A DNA stretch of 64,000 nucleotides from Skermanella mucosa (GTDB taxonomy: Bacteria > Pseudomonadota > Alphaproteobacteria > Azospirillales > Azospirillaceae): the NCBI RefSeq assembly GCF_016765655.2, contig NZ_CP086107.1, positions 248,001 to 312,000 of the forward strand. The letters are read 5' to 3'. The first letter of the stretch is position 1, and the number at the start of each line of letters is the position of its first letter. Below, piece by piece: positions 18,206 to 27,339 of the stretch. The notes below the pieces were generated by a model that was given only the letters and a program-made list of their open reading frames with translations, ran no database searches and was not told where the DNA came from. A program made the translations under genes and the position numbers.

Positions 18206-19228
18206 CTATCGCTGCGCGCTGAGCACCGGTTCGTAGCGCTTCGCCAGGTCGAGCATCGCCAGGGCGTATTCGGTGCAGACTTGGCGGTCGCCGTATTTCA
18301 GGGATTCGACCGGGGATCCCGTCTTGACGAAGGCGTCGCGGAACGCGTCCGAGGCGTGGGCCTCCCGCGACGTGCGCTCCAGCAGGGCGAAATCCTCAGG
18401 GTTGGCATCGGCCCAACTGGAATGCACCGCCCAGGCCCGCGACGAATAGAGGTCCGGGATCGAGGTGCCGAAGGCCCCGTTGACCGTCGGCGCGTTGTCG
18501 GTGATTCCGGCGAAGATGTTCTCGCGGTTGAAGACGCCGAGCACCCTGAACTGGCTGGACAGCGACAGCACGCCCGTGATGGGCAGCGCACCCACGTCGG
18601 CCTCGCCGTTCATGACGGCGACATAGGTCGGGTTGCCACCGCCATAGGGGATCAGGTTGTAGGTCGAGCCGGTCGCCTCGCCCAGGGCCAGCATGCCGAT
18701 CGAGGCCGGGTGCGGAATCCGGCTGACCGCCACGTTCACCGGGTTCTTCTTGGCCGCCTCGACCACCGACTTCAGGTCCTTGTAGGGGGAGTCGTTCCGC
18801 ACGAAGATGCAGCTGTCGTCGATGTCGGTCCGGCTGAAATAGACGAAGTCCTCGGGGAACCTGTAGTCGGGCTTCTGGACCGCGTACATGATCATCTCCG
18901 GCCCCATGTTGCCGAACAGCAGGTTGTAGCCATCGGCCTCGCGCTGCTTGACGAACAGCTCGTAGCCGATCTGCCCCGCGGCGCCGGGATGGAAGGTGTA
19001 CTCGAACTGCTGGTTGAGCAGCTTCGACCAGGCGTCGTCGAAGGCGCGGGCCAGCCTTTCGGCGCCGCCGCCCTGCCCCGTCGGGATGATCACGCGGAAG
19101 TTCCGCTGGGGATAGGACTGCGCGGCGGCGCGCGACACGGGCAGTCCGGGCACGAGCCCGGCCAGCAGTCCGGCGGCGGCCATGCCGCCGCACAGCGCCC
19201 GGCGGGTGATGCGCGTTGAGTGGTCCAT
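18206..19228 (-). CDS. tctC: TTT-family periplasmic substrate-binding protein TctC
   Basis: A 340-residue Bug/TctC-type binding protein. ATG 19228 is preceded by GGAGGGAAAACC. The N terminus (TRITRRALCGGMAAAGLL) has a twin arginine and a hydrophobic stretch ending near SRAAAQ, so export is likely by Tat. The mature part begins with the typical YPQRNFRVIIPTGQGGGAERLAR and contains the TTT-family fold segments (HPGAAGQIGYELF, NVAVSRIPHP). It captures a carboxylic acid for the TctBA permease encoded just downstream. The hydrolase gene upstream suggests an ester or amide as the source of the substrate. Confidence 0.92.
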   Translation of the reverse strand: MDHSTRITRRALCGGMAAAGLLAGLVPGLPVSRAAAQSYPQRNFRVIIPTGQGGGAERLARAFDDAWSKLLNQQFEYTFHPGAAGQIGYELFVKQREADGYNLLFGNMGPEMIMYAVQKPDYRFPEDFVYFSRTDIDDSCIFVRNDSPYKDLKSVVEAAKKNPVNVAVSRIPHPASIGMLALGEATGSTYNLIPYGGGNPTYVAVMNGEADVGALPITGVLSLSSQFRVLGVFNRENIFAGITDNAPTVNGAFGTSIPDLYSSRAWAVHSSWADANPEDFALLERTSREAHASDAFRDAFVKTGSPVESLKYGDRQVCTEYALAMLDLAKRYEPVLSAQR

Positions 19229-19311
19229 GGTTTTCCCTCCCAGGTTATTTTTCGTCGGGCCGCCCTCATTGGGACAGCCCTTGCCAAGGCGGCCCTTCGG
19301 GCCGGTGCCGG

Positions 19312-20256
19312 TCACCCGCGGTAGACGGGAGCCGGCTGCTCGAAGAAGGAGCTCAGGATGTGGTAGACGATCGCGTAGTTCTTCTGCTGGAAGCTGGCAT
19401 GGGCGATGCCCGGCATCACTGCGAACTGCTTGTCGGGGTTGGGCAGCAGCGCGAAGAACTTGAGCAGGTCGTCGAAGCCGGCGATCCCGTCATATTCGCC
19501 GCGCATCACCAGGGTCGGCATCGTGATGCGGGCCGGGTCGACCAGCGGCAGGTTCTCGCACATGTCGATATAGGTCCCGACCGGCATGGAATCGTCCAAG
19601 GCCAGGATCGCGTCGGCGAAGGCGTCCACCACCGTCTCGTTGGCGGTGCCGGGGTGGTCGCGGGTGAAGATCGAATGGACGAAGGCCCGGTCGATCGGCC
19701 GCCGCTTCCCGGACTTGAACTGGGGCAGCTTCTTGCGCCGCTCGGCCAGCGTCGGGCTTCCCTCCCCGGTCCACACCATGGCGTCGAGGGCCAGGCGCGC
19801 CACGCGGTCGGGATGGCGCTCGGCGAACAGCGCGGCGCGCAGGGCACCCGACGATATGCCGTAGACCAGCAGCGGGCCGCAGCCGCGTTCGGCCTCGATA
19901 TAGGCGGACGCCGCGGCGAGGTCGTCGGCGCCGTCCGAGATGTTCGACGTGACGCCCCGGTGCTTGTCCGACCGGCCGTAGCCCTCCATGTCGACGCACC
20001 AGGTATCGAACCCGCGCCGGGCGAAGAAGTCCATGACCGAGGAGTCGTCCCGGCCGGGAACCTGGAGATCGAAGGTCGGGGTCGAGGCCATGGACGAGCC
20101 GTGGACGAACAGGATCGTGCCCCGCTTCCCGGAGCGGGCGACCGCGGGCTTTTCCCAGAGGAACAGCCGCACGTCGCCCTTGGTGGTCCAGTGTTCCCTG
20201 CCGCTGGGTGAAACGCCGCCGGGCGATGTTTCGTGGGAGGCTTGAGCTTGCGTCAT
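19312..20256 (-). CDS. alpha/beta hydrolase, first gene of the TTT operon
   Basis: A 314-residue alpha/beta hydrolase starting at ATG 20256. The HGSS oxyanion region is at about residues 52-55, the nucleophile elbow GISSG places the catalytic serine at S135, and the acid and base are probably the aspartate in RGEYDG and the histidine in PGIAHAS. No signal peptide. It sits 83 bp upstream of tctC on the same strand, so it is probably co-expressed with the transporter. Esterase, lactonase or C-C hydrolase activity are all possible. Confidence 0.85.
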   Translation of the reverse strand: MTQAQASHETSPGGVSPSGREHWTTKGDVRLFLWEKPAVARSGKRGTILFVHGSSMASTPTFDLQVPGRDDSSVMDFFARRGFDTWCVDMEGYGRSDKHRGVTSNISDGADDLAAASAYIEAERGCGPLLVYGISSGALRAALFAERHPDRVARLALDAMVWTGEGSPTLAERRKKLPQFKSGKRRPIDRAFVHSIFTRDHPGTANETVVDAFADAILALDDSMPVGTYIDMCENLPLVDPARITMPTLVMRGEYDGIAGFDDLLKFFALLPNPDKQFAVMPGIAHASFQQKNYAIVYHILSSFFEQPAPVYRG

Positions 20257-20441
20257 CGGATCCTTTCCCGTCTGGCGGTGCAAGTCACGATCACGGATCG
20301 GCGGTGCGGCGGCCCCATCGTCGAGCCCTCAGTCGTTGAGCCATTAAATGGCCAATCCGCGATAGGTTCACATTGGGCGGCAATGGTGCAGCATTGTCAA
20401 GCCGGTGTTTTGCCTTCCCAGACTATTGCTGCGATGCGATA

Positions 20442-20458
20442 ACCAATTGCAGATTGGT
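20442..20458. promoter_or_regulatory. candidate operator ACCAAT-N5-ATTGGT
   Basis: ACCAAT (20442-20447) and ATTGGT (20453-20458) form a perfect inverted repeat with a 5-bp spacer, in the 213-bp gap between the aldo/keto reductase stop and the hydrolase-TTT operon. It may control that operon. The half-site ACCA/TGGT also occurs in the operator candidates near the GntR regulator, in the opposite orientation. Confidence 0.4.
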
Positions 20459-20469
20459 CAAGACAGGCT

Positions 20470-21456
<987 letters not shown>

Positions 21457-21493
21457 TGTCCTTCCTCCCTGTTCGCTTGTTCAGCGTTGTCGT

Positions 21494-22240
21494 TCAGCCC
21501 CCCGCGTAAGCCGCGATGCCCTGCACCAGGTAGACGAGGCCGACGCCGAGCACGATGCGCTGGGTCCAGCTGCGGAACTGGACGTCGGTCAGGCGTTCCA
21601 GCGCCGCCCGGCTGAGGCTGGTTCCCGCCATGGCCAGCGCCACTGAGATCACCAGGACCGGCCAGTCGAGGGACTCCCCGGCCCCGCCGATGATCTGCCC
21701 GAAATACACGAGCTTGAGCAGATGGGTCGCGACCTGGCACGCCGCCTTGGTCGCCACGACCGCCCGGCGGTCGAGCGGGCAACGCACGAAGAAAACGTCG
21801 AGCAGCGGGCCGGAAACACCGGACAGGAGCTGGAAGGCGGTCCCGACGAAGCCGCACAGCTCGGCTCCGCCCGTCCGGTCGGCGCGCGGCGCCAGCCGGT
21901 CCGGCACGGTCCAGGCCAGGAACGGCGTCAGCCCGAGCGTCACCAGCACCAGCGCCGGATCGGGCACGAAGCGCACCAGCGAGAAGGCGGCGAAAGCCAG
22001 CAGGGAGCCGATCAGGTAGCGCAGCAGGATCGGCCAGGCGATGTAGCCGCGCCACAGGAAGGCGCGCCAGCCGTTGGATGCCGTCTGGGTCACGCCGTGA
22101 AGCACCATGGCGGCGGGGACCGGCAGCAGGAGCAGCAGCGCCCCCATGTAGATCATGCCGCCGGCCATCCCGAAGATCCCGGACAGGAAGGAGGTCGCGA
22201 GCACGATCGCGGCGATGACGAGGATCGTGCCGGCGCTCAC
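21494..22240 (-). CDS. TauE/SafE-family anion permease
   Basis: A 248-residue membrane protein with about eight hydrophobic segments, starting at GTG 22240. The two family motifs are visible as FLSGIFGMAGGMIYMGALLLL near the N terminus and ELCGFVGTAFQLLSGVSGPLLDVFF in the middle. TauE/SafE proteins move sulfite, sulfoacetate or related organic anions across the inner membrane. It is upstream of the aldo/keto reductase in the same direction with a 37-bp gap. The ribosome site is weak, so the exact start is less certain. Confidence 0.85.
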   Translation of the reverse strand: MSAGTILVIAAIVLATSFLSGIFGMAGGMIYMGALLLLLPVPAAMVLHGVTQTASNGWRAFLWRGYIAWPILLRYLIGSLLAFAAFSLVRFVPDPALVLVTLGLTPFLAWTVPDRLAPRADRTGGAELCGFVGTAFQLLSGVSGPLLDVFFVRCPLDRRAVVATKAACQVATHLLKLVYFGQIIGGAGESLDWPVLVISVALAMAGTSLSRAALERLTDVQFRSWTQRIVLGVGLVYLVQGIAAYAGG

Positions 22241-22418
22241 GGGGTTTCCCTGGAGCCGTTTTCGGGCAGGCCGGGGCCGGAAGTCTCGATGCTGGGGGTT
22301 CGGCGGAACATGGTCCGCAGCTTAACGCCGGAGGCCGATCCCCACCAAGAAGAATCGGCTTAATACGCATGCCAAAAGTTCACCATTCAGCCACCCGAGG
22401 AGACAGGGCGCGGCCCCC

Positions 22419-23159
22419 TCAGGAGCTTGTCGGGCCCATCAGGTTGGACCGCACCATGAGCAGATGGTCGAGCAATTCCAGACGGGCGGCCTGGGCATCC
22501 CGGTCGGTCAGGGCCTCCACGATGCGCCGGTGCTGCTCCTGATAGGTCCGGCGCCGCTCCGGCGTCAGGGAGCGGCGCTTCAGCCTGAGCCATTCCGGCT
22601 GGTTGCGGGTCTCGTTCATCGTCCGGTAGAGGTCGATCAGCAGGCTGTTCTTGGACGCGGTCACGATCGAGACGTGGAGCTGGCCGTCCCAATGCTCGAA
22701 ATCCCCGATATCCTCCGCCGTTTCCGACCGCGCGAGACACTCCCGGATGCGCTGGAAATCCTCGGCGTTGGCGCGGACCGCCGCCAGTTCGACCGCCGCG
22801 GGCTCGATCACCAGGCGGACCTCCATGATCTCCGCGGGGCTGGCGCCATGGATGCGCCGGACAAGGCTGTCGGTCGGGGCGGGCTCTTCGGCACCGGCGT
22901 CGGGTTGCGGCGGAGCGACGAACGACCCCCTCCCCACATGGCGGATGATGCTGCCCTTGTCCTGAAGCAGCTTCAGGCTCTTGCGCAGCGTGTTGCGCGA
23001 CACGCCGAACTGCTTCTCCAGGTCGCGCTCGGCGGGGAGCTTGAAGCCCGCGCTCCAGACGCCCTCCGCGATGTTGCTTTCGATCAGCTGGACCAGGGCG
23101 CTGGCTCCCATCGCAGCCTTCGTGCGGATATTCTGGGTGCGAATGTCTTGCGTGCTCAT
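22419..23159 (-). CDS. GntR/FadR (FCD)-family transcriptional regulator
   Basis: A 246-residue regulator. The winged helix is at about residues 15-80 (KLPAERDLEKQFGVSRNTLRKSLKLLQDKG), followed by the all-helical FCD effector domain with histidines expected to bind a metal and a carboxylate ligand (FHW-like EHWDGQLHVSI). It is divergent from the FAH-lyase-TRAP operon, the usual place for the local repressor. TGGTGAACCA lies 23 bp upstream of its start and recurs as TGGTCGACCA at the TRAP promoter, suggesting autoregulation and operon control. Confidence 0.92.
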   Translation of the reverse strand: MSTQDIRTQNIRTKAAMGASALVQLIESNIAEGVWSAGFKLPAERDLEKQFGVSRNTLRKSLKLLQDKGSIIRHVGRGSFVAPPQPDAGAEEPAPTDSLVRRIHGASPAEIMEVRLVIEPAAVELAAVRANAEDFQRIRECLARSETAEDIGDFEHWDGQLHVSIVTASKNSLLIDLYRTMNETRNQPEWLRLKRRSLTPERRRTYQEQHRRIVEALTDRDAQAARLELLDHLLMVRSNLMGPTSS

Positions 23160-23181
23160 CGGCCGTTCCCGCAGTCCGCGA

Positions 23182-23191
23182 TGGTGAACCA
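23182..23191. promoter_or_regulatory. candidate GntR operator TGGT-N2-ACCA
   Basis: TGGTGAACCA is a TGGT/ACCA inverted repeat with a two-base spacer, directly upstream of the GntR/FCD gene and in the divergent promoter region. FCD regulators commonly bind TGGT...ACCA palindromes. The matching site at 25196 strengthens the case. Confidence 0.55.
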
Positions 23192-23386
23192 AACAGCGCC
23201 CATTTCTAACCGGCAAACGGGTCGTCGGCAATAACCAGAAAAGCCCTAACCACCGGGAGAATCACATGTGGCGGCAGGCGGATCGCATGCGCCTCGCTCC
23301 CGCCACGCTGATCCAATGTTGCGCAATCCAGGGCAGCCGGTGATAATGGCCCCGATATTGGCACCATAATGGATCAGGAGAGCTCG

Positions 23387-24268
23387 ATGAAATTCGCCAC
23401 GTTCCAGATGGATGGCCGCACCGCGGTCGGCCTGGTCGAACCGGAGAATGGCAGGATCTGGCCGCTGGAAGCCCTCCTGGGCGAGCCCGTGGACGACATG
23501 GTCGACCTGATCCGGCGCTACGACCAGGTGAAGGAGCGCATCCGCCCGGCCGGCAGGGCCGTCGATCTCGCGTCGGTGAGGATCATGGCGCCGATCCCGC
23601 GCCCCGCGCGGAACGTCATGTGCGTGGGCAAGAACTATCACGACCATGCGCACGAGTTCGCCCGCAGCGGGTTCGACAGCAGCGCCAGGGGCAAGGCGGA
23701 CGCGGTGCCCGAGTTCCCGATCATCTTTACCAAGGTTCCGGAGTCCGTGATCGCCGACGGCGAGCCGATCCGGTACCCCGACGGCATCAGCGACAGCATC
23801 GACTACGAAGCCGAGGTGACGGTGATCATCGGCAAGGGCGGCCGCGGCATCACCAGGGAGCAGGCTTACCGGCACGTCTGGGGCTACACCATCATCAACG
23901 ACGTGACGGCCCGCGACATCCAGGGCCGTCACAAGCAGTGGTTCCTGGGCAAGTCCTTCGACACCTTCTGCCCCATGGGACCCTGGGTCGTCACGGCCGA
24001 CGAGATCGATCCGGCATCCCTCGCCGTGCGCTGCTGGGTGAACGACGAGCTGCGGCAGGACGCCAACACCCGGGACCTGATCTTCGACATCCCGACGTTG
24101 ATCGAAACCATCTCCGCCGGCATCACCCTCGTGCCCGGCGACGTCATCGCGACCGGAACGCCGGCCGGCGTCGGCATCGGCTTCGACCCGCCGAAATACC
24201 TGAAGCGCGGCGACCGCGTCGCCATCGAGGTCGAGGGCATCGGCCGCCTCGCCAATACCCTGGGATGA
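23387..24268 (+). CDS. fumarylacetoacetate hydrolase-family protein
   Basis: A 293-residue FAH-fold enzyme. ATG 23387 has AGGAG six bases upstream. The metal ligands are visible: E141, E143 (DYEAEVTVIIG) and D172 (INDVTARD). The catalytic-lid block GKNYHDHAHE and the C-terminal GDVIATGTPAGVG are typical. Members hydrolyse or decarboxylate 2,4-diketo acids or lyse ureidoglycolate. As first gene of an operon with a CitE-like lyase and a TRAP transporter, it probably helps break down an imported organic acid. The exact substrate is not deducible. Confidence 0.92.
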   Translation: MKFATFQMDGRTAVGLVEPENGRIWPLEALLGEPVDDMVDLIRRYDQVKERIRPAGRAVDLASVRIMAPIPRPARNVMCVGKNYHDHAHEFARSGFDSSARGKADAVPEFPIIFTKVPESVIADGEPIRYPDGISDSIDYEAEVTVIIGKGGRGITREQAYRHVWGYTIINDVTARDIQGRHKQWFLGKSFDTFCPMGPWVVTADEIDPASLAVRCWVNDELRQDANTRDLIFDIPTLIETISAGITLVPGDVIATGTPAGVGIGFDPPKYLKRGDRVAIEVEGIGRLANTLG

Positions 24269-24298
24269 ACCGCCTCCGGGCGACGACAAGGACGGAAC

Positions 24299-25165
24299 AT
24301 GATCAAGACTGACGGAATCGGCTGGCGGAGCCTGCTTTTCGTTCCGGGAACGCGGCCGGACCGGTTCGGCAAGGCGGCGGCCAGCGGTGCCGACGCGGTC
24401 TGCGTCGATCTCGAGGACGCGGTGCCGCCAAGCCGGAAGGACGAGGCCCGCGGCGAGGCCCTGGGCTTCCTCGCCGGTCCCGGCGGCACCGCATGCGACC
24501 GGGTGGTCCGCATCAACAGCGTTCGCACCGAACCCGGGCTGCGCGATCTGCTGGCCGTGATCGAGGCTCGACCGGAACAGGGAACGATCGCCGTTCCCAA
24601 GATCGAGTCCGCGGAAGAGGTCTGCTGGATCGACCAGCTGCTGGCCGCCGCCGGGTCCGGCCTCCGGGTCGTGGCTCAGATCGAAACCCTGCGCGGGGTC
24701 GAGCACGCGACCGCCATCGCCGGCGCCTCGCCGCGCCTTTCCGGCATAATGTTCGGCGGCCTGGACCTGGCGGCGGAACTGGGCGCGCCGGCGTCATGGG
24801 ACGCCCTGCTCCACGGCCGGTCGCGCGTGATACACGCGGCGGCGCTCGCGGGAATCCCGGCGATCGACATGCCCTTCGTGGATGTCGGCGACCCGGACGG
24901 TTGCGGGCGGGAGGCACACCGCGCCCTGGGGCTGGGATTCTCGGCCAAGATGGTGATCCATCCGACCCAGGTGGACGTGGTCAACACGATCTTCTCGCCG
25001 ACCGAGGAGGAGATCGGCCAGGCCCGCCGCGTCATCGCGGCCCTGGAGGAGGCCAGCGGAACCGCCGCGGGAGGCGTCGTCCTGCTCGACGGCCGGATGG
25101 TCGAACGGCCGGTCGTGCTCGCCATGCAGCGCATACTGGCCCGCGCGGGGGTCAGGGCATCCTGA
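24299..25165 (+). CDS. CitE-like HpcH/HpaI-family CoA-ester or aldol lyase
   Basis: A 288-residue lyase of the CitE/MclA-like branch. It has the family start RSLLFVPGTRPDRFGKAAASGADAVCVDLEDAV, magnesium-site residues in AVPKIESAEE and VAQIETLRG, and the C-terminal KMVIHPTQVDVVN. Relatives cleave citryl-, malyl- or methylmalyl-CoA or related aldols. It follows the FAH gene by 30 bp, so an aldol-type split would come next to the FAH step. No CoA ligase is nearby, which leaves the activated form of the substrate unclear. Confidence 0.9.
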   Translation: MIKTDGIGWRSLLFVPGTRPDRFGKAAASGADAVCVDLEDAVPPSRKDEARGEALGFLAGPGGTACDRVVRINSVRTEPGLRDLLAVIEARPEQGTIAVPKIESAEEVCWIDQLLAAAGSGLRVVAQIETLRGVEHATAIAGASPRLSGIMFGGLDLAAELGAPASWDALLHGRSRVIHAAALAGIPAIDMPFVDVGDPDGCGREAHRALGLGFSAKMVIHPTQVDVVNTIFSPTEEEIGQARRVIAALEEASGTAAGGVVLLDGRMVERPVVLAMQRILARAGVRAS

Positions 25166-25195
25166 GCGCGGGGACCTTGGGGGCGGCATCGCCAT

Positions 25196-25205
25196 TGGTC
25201 GACCA
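25196..25205. promoter_or_regulatory. candidate GntR operator TGGT-N2-ACCA at the TRAP genes
   Basis: TGGTCGACCA is a perfect 10-bp palindrome with the same TGGT-N2-ACCA plan as the site at the GntR gene. It lies in the 243-bp gap between the lyase and the TRAP genes, and a further half-site ATTGGTCG begins at 25217. The gap is long enough for an internal promoter, so the TRAP genes may have their own GntR-controlled start. Confidence 0.55.
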
Positions 25206-25408
25206 TATGCCAAACGATTGGTCGTCCGGTCCCAAAAAGCAGGCAGACTTGTTTGTCCGTCCGCCGCACTCCTGAGCAAGCGCCCGGCGGACGCTTTTGG
25301 CACGCCCTTTGCTGTTTTCCCCGACGATACGGTTTTTCTTCGGCGGAAATGACAGGGGGAGCGGGCGATGGGGGGAAGCGGGTTCGCTGACGATCGGGAT
25401 GGTGCCCG

Positions 25409-25954
25409 ATGACGGGGGCGGGGGCGATCCGCGCCTGCGAACTTTTGGTCGAAGGGATCGGCAGGGCCGTCTCGTGGGTGTCGCTGGCGCTGGTCCTGGT
25501 GATGGCCGGCAACGTGCTGCTGCGCTACGGCTTCAGCACCGGATCGGTCGCCATGCAGGAGCTGGAATGGCACCTGATGTCGCCCCTGGCGCTGCTCGGC
25601 ATGTCCTACGCGATCCAGCACGAGGGGCATGTCAGGGTCGATGTCCTCTACGGCCGGATGCCGGCGCTCGCGCAGAGGATCATCGAGGCGCTCAGCTTCC
25701 TGCTCGTGGCGGTCGTCGCGGCGCTGCTGGTCAAGCTGTCGATCCCCTATGTCATGCTGGCCTACAGGCTGGGCGAAGGATCGGCCAACCCGGGCGGCCT
25801 GCCCTGGCGCTTCCTGTTGAAGAGCTTCATCCCGCTGGGCTTCGCGCTGCTCTTCATCCAGAGCCTGGCGGGCATGGCGCGGGCCGTCGCCCTGCCCCGC
25901 CCGCGGTCCCTGCCCCACTCCGCCGCCATGGCGGGCCACGGGACGCCGGCATGA
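25409..25954 (+). CDS. dctQ: TRAP transporter small permease (DctQ family)
   Basis: A 181-residue four-helix membrane subunit of a TRAP transporter. Typical features are VMAGNVLLRYGFSTGSVAMQELEWHL and the AIQHEGHVRVDVLYGRMP loop. Its stop overlaps the next gene's ATG as ATGA, so it is coupled to the large permease. The ribosome site is weak (GGGATGGTGCCCG before the ATG). Confidence 0.92.
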   Translation: MTGAGAIRACELLVEGIGRAVSWVSLALVLVMAGNVLLRYGFSTGSVAMQELEWHLMSPLALLGMSYAIQHEGHVRVDVLYGRMPALAQRIIEALSFLLVAVVAALLVKLSIPYVMLAYRLGEGSANPGGLPWRFLLKSFIPLGFALLFIQSLAGMARAVALPRPRSLPHSAAMAGHGTPA

Positions 25955-27276
25955 CGCCGAACGAGATCCTGGCGCTCGCGACCCTCGGCTCGTTCTTCGT
26001 GCTGCTGCTGGTCGGCGTGCCCGTCGCCTTGACGCTGGCGGTCACGGGCTTCTTCTTCGGTTACCTCGGCTTCGGGATGACCCTGTTCAACCTGCTGCCG
26101 GCCCGCATCTTCGGCGTGGTTTCCAACTACACGCTGATCGCGATCCCGCTGTTCGTCTTCATGGGCGTGATGCTGGAGAAATCCCGCATCGCCGAGGAAC
26201 TGATGGACGTGATCGGCCATCTCGCCGGCAGCGTGCGGGGCGGCATGGGGGTCGGGATCATCCTGGTCGGGGTGCTGATGGGCGCCACGACCGGGATCGT
26301 CGGCGCCACCGTCGTCACGCTGGGCCTGCTCACCCTCCCGGCCTTGCTCCGGCGCGGCTATGACCGGGGCATCGCGTGCGGCGCCATCTGCGCGTCCGGC
26401 ACGCTGGGCCAGATCATTCCGCCCAGCCTCGTCCTGATCCTGCTGTCCGACATCCTGGGGGAATCCGTCGGCACGCTGTTCGCGGCGGCCGTCATCCCCG
26501 GGCTGCTGCTGGCCGGCATCTACTGCCTCTACATCTTCGGCCTCGGCATGCTGCGGCCGGACAAGGTGCCCGCGGTCCCGGCCGACGAGCGCGCCGCGAT
26601 GGAGCGGCGCACGCTGCTGGTCAAGGTCCTCAAGGTCGGGCTACCGCCGGTGGCGCTGGTGGTCGCCGTGCTCGGCTCCATCATCGGGGGCGTCGCGGCC
26701 CCGACGGAAGCGGCGTCCATGGGGGCGCTCGGCAGCATCGTGGTCGCGGCGACGGCCCGGCGGCTGACCTGGGACGTCCTGCGCGAGACCGTCCGGTCCA
26801 CCACCAGGACGACCGCCGCGATGATCTTCATCCTGGTCTGCTCCCAGGTGTTCGCGCTGGCGTTCCGCGGGCTGCAGGGCGAGGCGCTGGTCCACGACCT
26901 GTTCGCCTTCCTGCCGGGCGGCGTGCCGGCCGAGGTGGTCTTCATGCTGGTGATCATCTTCCTGCTGGGGTTCTTCATCGAGTGGATCGAGATCTCCTAC
27001 ATCGTCGTCCCGATGTTCATGCCGATCCTGGTCCAGGGCGGCGTCGACCTGGTCTGGGCGGCGACGCTGATCGCGGTGGTGATGCAGACCTCGTTCCTGA
27101 CCCCGCCCTTCGGCTGGGCGCTGTTCTTCCTGCGCGGCGTGGCGCCGCCCCAGGTCAGCACCATGGACATCTACCGGGGCGTGGTCCCGTTCATCGGCAT
27201 GCAGGTTCTCGCGGTCGCCCTGGTCTTCGTCTGGCCCGGCCTGGCGCTGTGGCTGCCGGCCGCGATCGGCTGGTGA
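25951..27276 (+). CDS. dctM: TRAP transporter large permease (DctM family)
   Basis: A 441-residue polytopic permease with the DctM hallmarks PLFVFMGVMLEKSRIAEELMD, GATTGIVGATVVTLGLLTLP and the second-half FFIEWIEISYIVVPMFMPI. It drives sodium-coupled import of the acid delivered by the binding protein encoded 63 bp downstream. It overlaps dctQ by four bases. Confidence 0.95.
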   Translation: MTPNEILALATLGSFFVLLLVGVPVALTLAVTGFFFGYLGFGMTLFNLLPARIFGVVSNYTLIAIPLFVFMGVMLEKSRIAEELMDVIGHLAGSVRGGMGVGIILVGVLMGATTGIVGATVVTLGLLTLPALLRRGYDRGIACGAICASGTLGQIIPPSLVLILLSDILGESVGTLFAAAVIPGLLLAGIYCLYIFGLGMLRPDKVPAVPADERAAMERRTLLVKVLKVGLPPVALVVAVLGSIIGGVAAPTEAASMGALGSIVVAATARRLTWDVLRETVRSTTRTTAAMIFILVCSQVFALAFRGLQGEALVHDLFAFLPGGVPAEVVFMLVIIFLLGFFIEWIEISYIVVPMFMPILVQGGVDLVWAATLIAVVMQTSFLTPPFGWALFFLRGVAPPQVSTMDIYRGVVPFIGMQVLAVALVFVWPGLALWLPAAIGW

Positions 27277-27339
27277 CCGCGTCAGGCCCCGGAAACCAGG
27301 AATCCCGGAAAACAAGAATATCGAACAGTGGAGTGTCCT

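Noticed and set aside
23351-23370. ATTGGCACCATAAT as a third GntR site
   Set aside because: It resembles the operator but the inner T and A are missing (TGG-N2-CCA), so I did not count it.
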